Positions 30,776 to 35,261 of a stretch of 35,261 nt of DNA are shown here, one piece after another. Origin of the DNA: Saccharomonospora glauca K62 (GTDB lineage Bacteria > Actinomycetota > Actinomycetes > Mycobacteriales > Pseudonocardiaceae); contig NZ_CM001484.1 in assembly GCF_000243395.2 (NCBI RefSeq), positions 1,727,841-1,763,101 of the forward strand, read 5' to 3'. Position numbers and translations under genes: made by a program. Each line of letters starts with the position of its first letter. Positions within the stretch are counted from its first letter, which is position 1. Below the pieces are notes generated by a model. That model did no database searches. It was not told the origin of the DNA and saw only the letters and a program-made list of their open reading frames with translations.

Positions 30776-31047
30776 CCGCGATTACGCTGGGTGCGCAGGG
30801 TGAGCAGCTCGAAGGCATCACCAACCCGCCCATCGACGACCTGCTCGAAAAGGTCAGCTCCAAGTACGCTCTGGTGATCTACGCGGCGAAGCGCGCCCGT
30901 CAGATCAACGACTACTACGCCCAGCTCGGCGAGGGCCTGCTGGAGTACGTGGGGCCGCTCGTGGAGCCGGGCCCGCGCGAGAAGCCGCTGTCGATCGCTC
31001 TGCGCGAGATCCACGCGGGTCTGCTGGAGCACACCGAAGGCGAGTAG
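30772..31047 (+). CDS. rpoZ: RNA polymerase omega subunit
   Basis: 91 residues from GTG 30772, overlapping gmk by four bases. Omega helps assembly of RNA polymerase around beta-prime. Signatures: [32 protein letters not shown] and the C-terminal [16 protein letters not shown]. An in-frame upstream start (30748) would add eight residues inside gmk. Gene order gmk-rpoZ-coaBC is widespread. Confidence 0.95.
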   Translation: MTAITLGAQGEQLEGITNPPIDDLLEKVSSKYALVIYAAKRARQINDYYAQLGEGLLEYVGPLVEPGPREKPLSIALREIHAGLLEHTEGE

Positions 31048-31054
31048 TCCGCCG

Positions 31055-32293
31055 GTGGGAACACGGCCGCGGGTCGTCCTGGGCGTCGGCGGTGGTATCG
31101 CTGCCTACAAGGCCTGTGAGGTGCTGCGTGGGCTCACCGAGACCGGACACGACGTCCAAGTGGTCCCCACCGCCGCCGCCCTGAACTTCGTCGGGGCCGC
31201 CACGTTCGAGGCACTGTCGGGAAACCCGGTGAACACCGACGTGTTCAGCCGGGTCCCGGAGGTGCAGCACGTCCGGGTCGGTCAGGAGGCCGATCTGGTG
31301 CTGGTCGTGCCCGCGACGGCCGATCTGCTGGCCAAGGCGGCACACGGACTCGCCGACGACCTGCTCACCAACACCCTGTTGACGGCCCGGTGCCCGGTGG
31401 CGTTCTTCCCTGCCATGCACACGGAGATGTGGGAGCATCCGGCCACCCGTGACAACGTGGCGCTCCTGCGCTCGCGGGGCGTCGTCGTCACCGAGCCCGA
31501 CTCCGGTCGGTTGACCGGCAAGGACACCGGCAAGGGGCGCCTGGCTCACCCGCAGGAGATCGTCGAGCTCGCCCGCCTGTTGTTGGCCCGTCCCGACGCG
31601 TTGCCTCGGGACCTGGAGGGCAAGCGGGTCGTCGTGTCCGCCGGGGGCACCCGCGAGCCGCTGGACCCCGTGCGTTTCCTGGGCAACCGCTCGTCGGGCA
31701 AGCAGGGCTACGCGCTCGCCAGGGTCGCCGCGCAGCGGGGGGCCGAGGTGACGCTCGTGGCCGCGCACACGGCCGCGCTCCCCGACCCCGCGGGCGTGCA
31801 CCTGGTGCGGGTCTCCACGGCCGAGGAGCTTCAGGCCGCGGTGACCACGGCGGCCGAGGCCGCCGACGTCGTCGTCATGGCGGCGGCGGTCGCGGACTTC
31901 CGTCCCGCCACGCGCGCCGAGCACAAGATCAAGAAAAAGGACGACGGCTCGGCGCCGACGGTCGCGCTGACCCGCAATCCGGACGTGCTCGCCGGTCTGG
32001 TGGAGCGGCGGCGTCCGGGGCAGCTCATGGTGGGCTTCGCGGCCGAGACGGGGGACGAGAACGGCAGCGTGCTCGACCACGCTCGCGCGAAGCTGAAGCG
32101 CAAGGGCGTGGACCTGCTCGTGGTCAACGCCGTCGGTGAGGGCCGCGCGTTCGAGGTCGACGAGAACACCGGCTGGCTGCTGTCGTCCGACGGGCTCGAA
32201 CAGCGCATCCCGATGGGCTCGAAGTCCGAACTGGCGACCGCTGTGTGGGACGCCGTGTCGGAGTTGGTGCGGACGGGCGAGCGGTCCCAGTAG
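31055..32293 (+). CDS. coaBC: Phosphopantothenoylcysteine synthetase/decarboxylase
   Basis: 412 residues. Bifunctional coenzyme A enzyme: an N-terminal FMN-dependent decarboxylase (CoaC, about 1-180) with GGGIAAYKA, the active Cys in LTARCPVAFFPAMHTEMW, and a C-terminal CTP-dependent synthetase (CoaB) with SAGGTREPLDPVRF, NRSSGKQG and HKIKKK. The PAMN motif is PAMH here, which I recall from mycobacterial CoaBC too. GTG start seven bases after rpoZ. Confidence 0.96.
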   Translation: MGTRPRVVLGVGGGIAAYKACEVLRGLTETGHDVQVVPTAAALNFVGAATFEALSGNPVNTDVFSRVPEVQHVRVGQEADLVLVVPATADLLAKAAHGLADDLLTNTLLTARCPVAFFPAMHTEMWEHPATRDNVALLRSRGVVVTEPDSGRLTGKDTGKGRLAHPQEIVELARLLLARPDALPRDLEGKRVVVSAGGTREPLDPVRFLGNRSSGKQGYALARVAAQRGAEVTLVAAHTAALPDPAGVHLVRVSTAEELQAAVTTAAEAADVVVMAAAVADFRPATRAEHKIKKKDDGSAPTVALTRNPDVLAGLVERRRPGQLMVGFAAETGDENGSVLDHARAKLKRKGVDLLVVNAVGEGRAFEVDENTGWLLSSDGLEQRIPMGSKSELATAVWDAVSELVRTGERSQ

Positions 32294-32339
32294 GCTTCTG
32301 TCGCATCGACACGTCGAGTGAGGATGGGGCGAAAGTCCG

Positions 32340-33554
32340 GTGAGTGCGTCGAACCGCAGGTTGTTCACGTCGGAGTCGGTGACCGAAGGGCACCCCGACA
32401 AGGTCTGTGACTCGATCAGCGACTCGATTCTGGACGCGCTGTTGAGCAAGGACCCGAACAGCCGGGTCGCGGTGGAGTCGCTCATCACCACCGGCCAGGT
32501 GCACGTGGCCGGTGAGGTGACCACCGAGGCGTACGCCGATATCCCGACCATCGTGCGCGAACGCATCCTGGAGATCGGGTACGACTCGTCGGCCAAGGGG
32601 TTCGACGGGGCCTCGTGCGGGGTGAACGTGGCCATCGGTTCGCAGTCCCCCGACATCGCCCAGGGTGTGGACGCCGCCTACGAGACGCGGGTCGGCGCGC
32701 ACGATCCCGACAACGTCGACGAGTTGGACCGGCAGGGGGCCGGGGACCAGGGGTTGATGTTCGGGTACGCGTGCTCGGACACGCCGGAGCTGATGCCGTT
32801 GCCCATCGCGTTGGCGCATCGGTTGTCGCGGCGGTTGACGGCGGTGCGCAAGGACGGCACGGTGCCGTACCTGCGGCCGGACGGCAAGACGCAGGTGACC
32901 ATCGAGTACGAGGGGGATCGCCCGGTGCGGTTGGACACCGTGGTGATCTCCAGCCAGCACGCCGACGGCATCGACCTCGACAAGCTGCTCGCGGTCGACA
33001 TCGCCGAACACGTGGTGACGCCGGTGCTGCGCGAGATGGGCTGGGAGCAGGGGGACGCCCGGCTGTTGGTGAACCCCACGGGTCGGTTCGTGGTGGGTGG
33101 TCCGATGGGGGATGCGGGGTTGACGGGTCGCAAGATCATCGTGGACACCTACGGTGGGATGGCGCGGCACGGTGGTGGTGCGTTCTCGGGTAAGGACCCG
33201 TCGAAGGTGGACCGGTCGGCGGCGTACGCGATGCGGTGGGTGGCCAAGAACATCGTCGCCGCGGGCCTCGCGGACCGGGTGGAGGTCCAGGTGGCGTACG
33301 CGATCGGCAAGGCGGCGCCGGTGGGGTTGTTCGTGGAGACCTTCGGTACGGAGAAGGTGGATCCGGCCAAGATCCAGTCGGCGATCACCGAGGTGTTCGA
33401 CCTGCGTCCGGCGGCGATCATTCGTGATCTGGACCTGTTGCGGCCGATCTATGCGCCGACGGCCGCCTACGGGCACTTCGGTCGTACCGATCTCGACCTG
33501 CCGTGGGAGAGGACCGACCGGACCGAGGAGTTGCGAAGCGCTGTCGGAGCGTGA
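32340..33554 (+). CDS. metK: S-adenosylmethionine synthase
   Basis: 404 residues. Makes SAM from methionine and ATP. Signatures: [56 protein letters not shown] and AIGKAAPVG. The 46-base gap after coaBC has a TAGGCT -10 candidate overlapping the coaBC stop (32291-32296) and no obvious riboswitch. From about 32740 the codons become strikingly rich in GGG, GTG and TTG compared with the start of the gene. Ends with a UUCG hairpin. Confidence 0.96.
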   Translation: MSASNRRLFTSESVTEGHPDKVCDSISDSILDALLSKDPNSRVAVESLITTGQVHVAGEVTTEAYADIPTIVRERILEIGYDSSAKGFDGASCGVNVAIGSQSPDIAQGVDAAYETRVGAHDPDNVDELDRQGAGDQGLMFGYACSDTPELMPLPIALAHRLSRRLTAVRKDGTVPYLRPDGKTQVTIEYEGDRPVRLDTVVISSQHADGIDLDKLLAVDIAEHVVTPVLREMGWEQGDARLLVNPTGRFVVGGPMGDAGLTGRKIIVDTYGGMARHGGGAFSGKDPSKVDRSAAYAMRWVAKNIVAAGLADRVEVQVAYAIGKAAPVGLFVETFGTEKVDPAKIQSAITEVFDLRPAAIIRDLDLLRPIYAPTAAYGHFGRTDLDLPWERTDRTEELRSAVGA

Positions 33555-33562
33555 CGGCGCGC

Positions 33563-33578
33563 CACCCCTTCGGGGGTG
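33563..33578 (+). terminator. UUCG-tetraloop hairpin after metK
   Basis: CACCCC (33563-33568), TTCG, GGGGTG (33573-33578): a perfect 6-bp stem on the very stable UUCG loop, eight bases after the metK stop. Confidence 0.7.
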
Positions 33579-33595
33579 TGGACGTTGTGGTGGCC

Positions 33596-33601
33596 TAGAC
33601 T
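33596..33601 (+). promoter_or_regulatory. -10 box TAGACT before the acyltransferase gene
   Basis: TAGACT ends nine bases before the ATG at 33611, so the transcript would start within about three bases of the start codon. The same hexamer stands before the lipoprotein gene at 15602. Confidence 0.5.
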
Positions 33602-33610
33602 TCCTGACTC

Positions 33611-34741
33611 ATGGTGCAGGCTCAGGAGGTCGTGTCGAGCCCGGTGGCGGCGGCCGATTCGGAGAAGACCAAGCCGCGCAAACCGCGTTACATCAGTTGG
33701 GACGCCGTCCGCGTGATCGGCATCTTCGCGGTTTTGAGCTTCCACGCCACGTTGCTCGCGCCCCTGAATCTTCCGGGGCTCGACCTGCCGCCCGAGCCGC
33801 TGCGCATGGACTTCCCGTTCGGCGCCTCGGTGCTGATCACCGTGTCGGGCTACTTCGCGGCGATGACGATCGGCAAGCACTCGTCGCTGCGCTGGTGGCT
33901 GCGTCGGCTCGCGCGTCTGCTGCCCGCGTTCTGGGTGGCCGTGCTGGTGATCTTCGCGGCCACGCAGTTGTTCGCTCCCGAGGGGCTGCCGCGGCACACC
34001 TACCGTGACCTGATCGGCAACCTGGCGCTGGTGCACCTGCTGGTGCCCGACATCGCCTACATCGACCTCGCGCACTGGACGGTTCCGGTGCAGGTCGCGG
34101 GCTTCACCGTGATTGCCCTGCTCGCCGCGAGCAAGCGCGTGCGGGGCAACGTGGCCTCGGCGGTGATGTGGGCGGTGCTGCTCGTGCCGCTGGCGATCCG
34201 GTACCTGTTCATGGGGCCCGGCGACATCGTCCCCACGTGGCTGTCCATCGCGATGGACGGCACCGGCTTGAACCGCTCGCACCTGCTGCTCGCGGGATTC
34301 GCCATCTACCGCTGGTCGAAGAAGCGCATGAGCTTCACCCAGCTCTACCTGATGCTCATCGTCGTGCTGTTCGCCCACGACCTGCACCCGCCGGACAACG
34401 ACGCCGTGCTCCCGTACGCGGTCGCCTTGGTGCTGATCTGTGTGGCGGCCTACGAACCGGCGTGGAACGGCCGGGTCTTCACGGTGCTGGAGCGGCCGAT
34501 CCGCTGGCTCGCCGGCATCTCCTACGGCGTGTACCTCATGCACTACGTGATGGGCACGATCGTCGCCCGCCACCTCGCGGACCTGGGCGTGCCGTGGTGG
34601 GGCTGGGTGCCCGCGTGGTTCGCCACGGCCATCGTGCTGGGCTGGGCGTTGACCAAGTTCGTGGAGCGCCCCGCGTTCGACTTCCTCAACAAGTGGATCA
34701 CGCCGAAGAAGCCCACCGGGGCGACGAGCCCGGCCCGGTAG
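33611..34741 (+). CDS. Acyltransferase 3 family membrane protein
   Basis: 376 residues. A hydrophilic basic N-terminus (about 1-33) and roughly ten membrane helices. The family opening is RYISWDAVRVIGIFAVLSFHATLL, with the His expected in acyltransferase 3 proteins (O-acetylation of sugars and lipids). ITVSGYFAAMTI and WLRRLARLLPAFW follow in the second and third helix region, and RPIRWLAGISYGVYLMHYVMG with a second His near the end. The acceptor is unknown. It seems to be a single-gene unit between metK's terminator and priA. Confidence 0.88.
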   Translation: MVQAQEVVSSPVAAADSEKTKPRKPRYISWDAVRVIGIFAVLSFHATLLAPLNLPGLDLPPEPLRMDFPFGASVLITVSGYFAAMTIGKHSSLRWWLRRLARLLPAFWVAVLVIFAATQLFAPEGLPRHTYRDLIGNLALVHLLVPDIAYIDLAHWTVPVQVAGFTVIALLAASKRVRGNVASAVMWAVLLVPLAIRYLFMGPGDIVPTWLSIAMDGTGLNRSHLLLAGFAIYRWSKKRMSFTQLYLMLIVVLFAHDLHPPDNDAVLPYAVALVLICVAAYEPAWNGRVFTVLERPIRWLAGISYGVYLMHYVMGTIVARHLADLGVPWWGWVPAWFATAIVLGWALTKFVERPAFDFLNKWITPKKPTGATSPAR

Positions 34742-34787
34742 CCCGTGTGAGGTGGGCGAACCGGGCGGGTCTGGTAAAGAGGAACCG

Positions 34788-35261
34788 ATGAGCCGCTCGG
34801 ACACCGACCCACTGTGGGAGCTGCCGCGACCTGCGTCGCGGTCGGCGAGCGCGGGCAAGCCGGCGAAGTCCCGACGTAACGGGAAGGGGCAGCGGCAACC
34901 CGCCGACACCGACCCGGTCGCGCGCGTGCTGGTGGACGTTCCGCTGGCCCACCTCGACCGGACCTTCGACTACCAAGTGCCGCGCGAGTTCGCCGACACC
35001 GCCGTGCCGGGTTGCCGGGTGCGAGTGCGCTTCGCGGGCCAGCTCGTGGACGGCTACCTGGTGGAGCGGGCGGCCACCACCGACTACACCCGGAAGCTGG
35101 CGTTTCTGGAGCGGGTGGTCTCCCCCGAACCGGTGCTGTCGCCCGCGTTGTTGCGCGTGTGCCGGGCGGTCGCCCGCCGGTACGGGGGCACGCTCGCCGA
35201 CGTGGTCCGGCTGGCTGTCCCGCCCCGGCACGCGCGGGTGGAGGGAGAACCTCCGCCGGAA
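34788..35261 (+). CDS. priA: Primosomal protein N' PriA (3' end outside window)
   Basis: 158 codons, open to the right edge. A non-conserved basic N-terminus (about 1-42) is followed by the PriA 3'-DNA-binding domain: ARVLVDVPLAHLDRTFDYQVP, VPGCRVRVRFAGQLVDGYLVER, and then LAFLERVVSPEPVLSPALLRVCRAVARRYGG. PriA restarts stalled replication forks; actinobacterial forms often have a degenerate helicase, but that part is not visible here. The ATG at 34788 follows AGAGGA. Position after metK is typical. Confidence 0.9.
   Translation, partial: MSRSDTDPLWELPRPASRSASAGKPAKSRRNGKGQRQPADTDPVARVLVDVPLAHLDRTFDYQVPREFADTAVPGCRVRVRFAGQLVDGYLVERAATTDYTRKLAFLERVVSPEPVLSPALLRVCRAVARRYGGTLADVVRLAVPPRHARVEGEPPPE

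Noticed and set aside
32294-32339. SAM riboswitch before metK
   Set aside because: Only 46 bases separate coaBC and metK, too short for a known SAM riboswitch, and no conserved core is visible.

Overview
The window is very GC-rich, gene-dense chromosomal DNA from an actinobacterium. A BldD regulator, an actinobacterial-type integration host factor (MihF), a DasR-type sugar regulator, frequent GTG starts, 4-base ATGA/GTGA overlaps and TANNNT -10 boxes close to start codons all point that way. The order mltG-aroE ... prepilin peptidase-aroCKBQ-(small membrane protein)-pepQ-efp-nusB and pyrRBC-orf-carAB-pyrF-mihF-gmk-rpoZ-coaBC-metK-priA recalls mycobacteria. The bldD gene and the codon style suggest the order Pseudonocardiales (Saccharomonospora/Amycolatopsis-like). 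The genus is a guess.

Layout. (1) 2-2426: mltG (left end cut by the window) overlapping aroE. (2) 2507-11512: accessory block. It holds a secreted endonuclease/exonuclease/phosphatase-fold protein, a D-2-hydroxyacid dehydrogenase, a serine beta-lactamase-like hydrolase, a phosphoribosyltransferase/hydrolase pair, a small membrane protein, a complete sugar-specific phosphotransferase set (GntR regulator, EIIC and HPr leftward; EIIB and EIIA rightward, with one dre-like operator between), a TAT/lipoprotein Rieske protein and a small membrane protein. (3) 11621-15584: prepilin peptidase and the shikimate genes aroC-aroK-aroB-aroQ. (4) 15666-19939: a beta-propeller lipoprotein, a B-4DMT-like membrane protein on the minus strand, then pepQ, efp and nusB. 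(5) 20048-20795: bldD on the minus strand and a shared regulatory region with BldD-box candidates and a PyrR-type RNA element. (6) 20796-29470: the pyrimidine operon pyrR-pyrB-(25-codon ORF)-pyrC-orf-carA-carB-pyrF, every junction overlapping. (7) 29471-33554: a structured leader, then mihF-gmk-rpoZ-coaBC and metK. (8) 33611-35261: a membrane acyltransferase and the 5' part of priA.

How the genes work together. The pyr operon makes UMP from glutamine, bicarbonate and aspartate; dihydroorotate dehydrogenase is not in the window. PyrR probably represses translation by binding an RNA hairpin directly over the pyrR ribosome binding site. The PTS genes would phosphorylate and import a sugar, most likely N-acetylglucosamine, under a DasR-like repressor; enzyme I is not in the window. 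The aro genes cover four of the seven shikimate steps, plus aroE at the left.

No CRISPR array, insertion sequence, prophage or RNA gene was found. Points most worth a second look: a 23-bp perfect direct repeat 70 bp apart that creates a 25-codon ORF linking pyrB to pyrC by two identical 8-base overlaps; the PyrR element with a compensatory base-pair change; a terminator-like hairpin just in front of mihF; BldD boxes shared by bldD and the pyr operon; and a 21-bp tandem repeat in front of the beta-lactamase-like gene.
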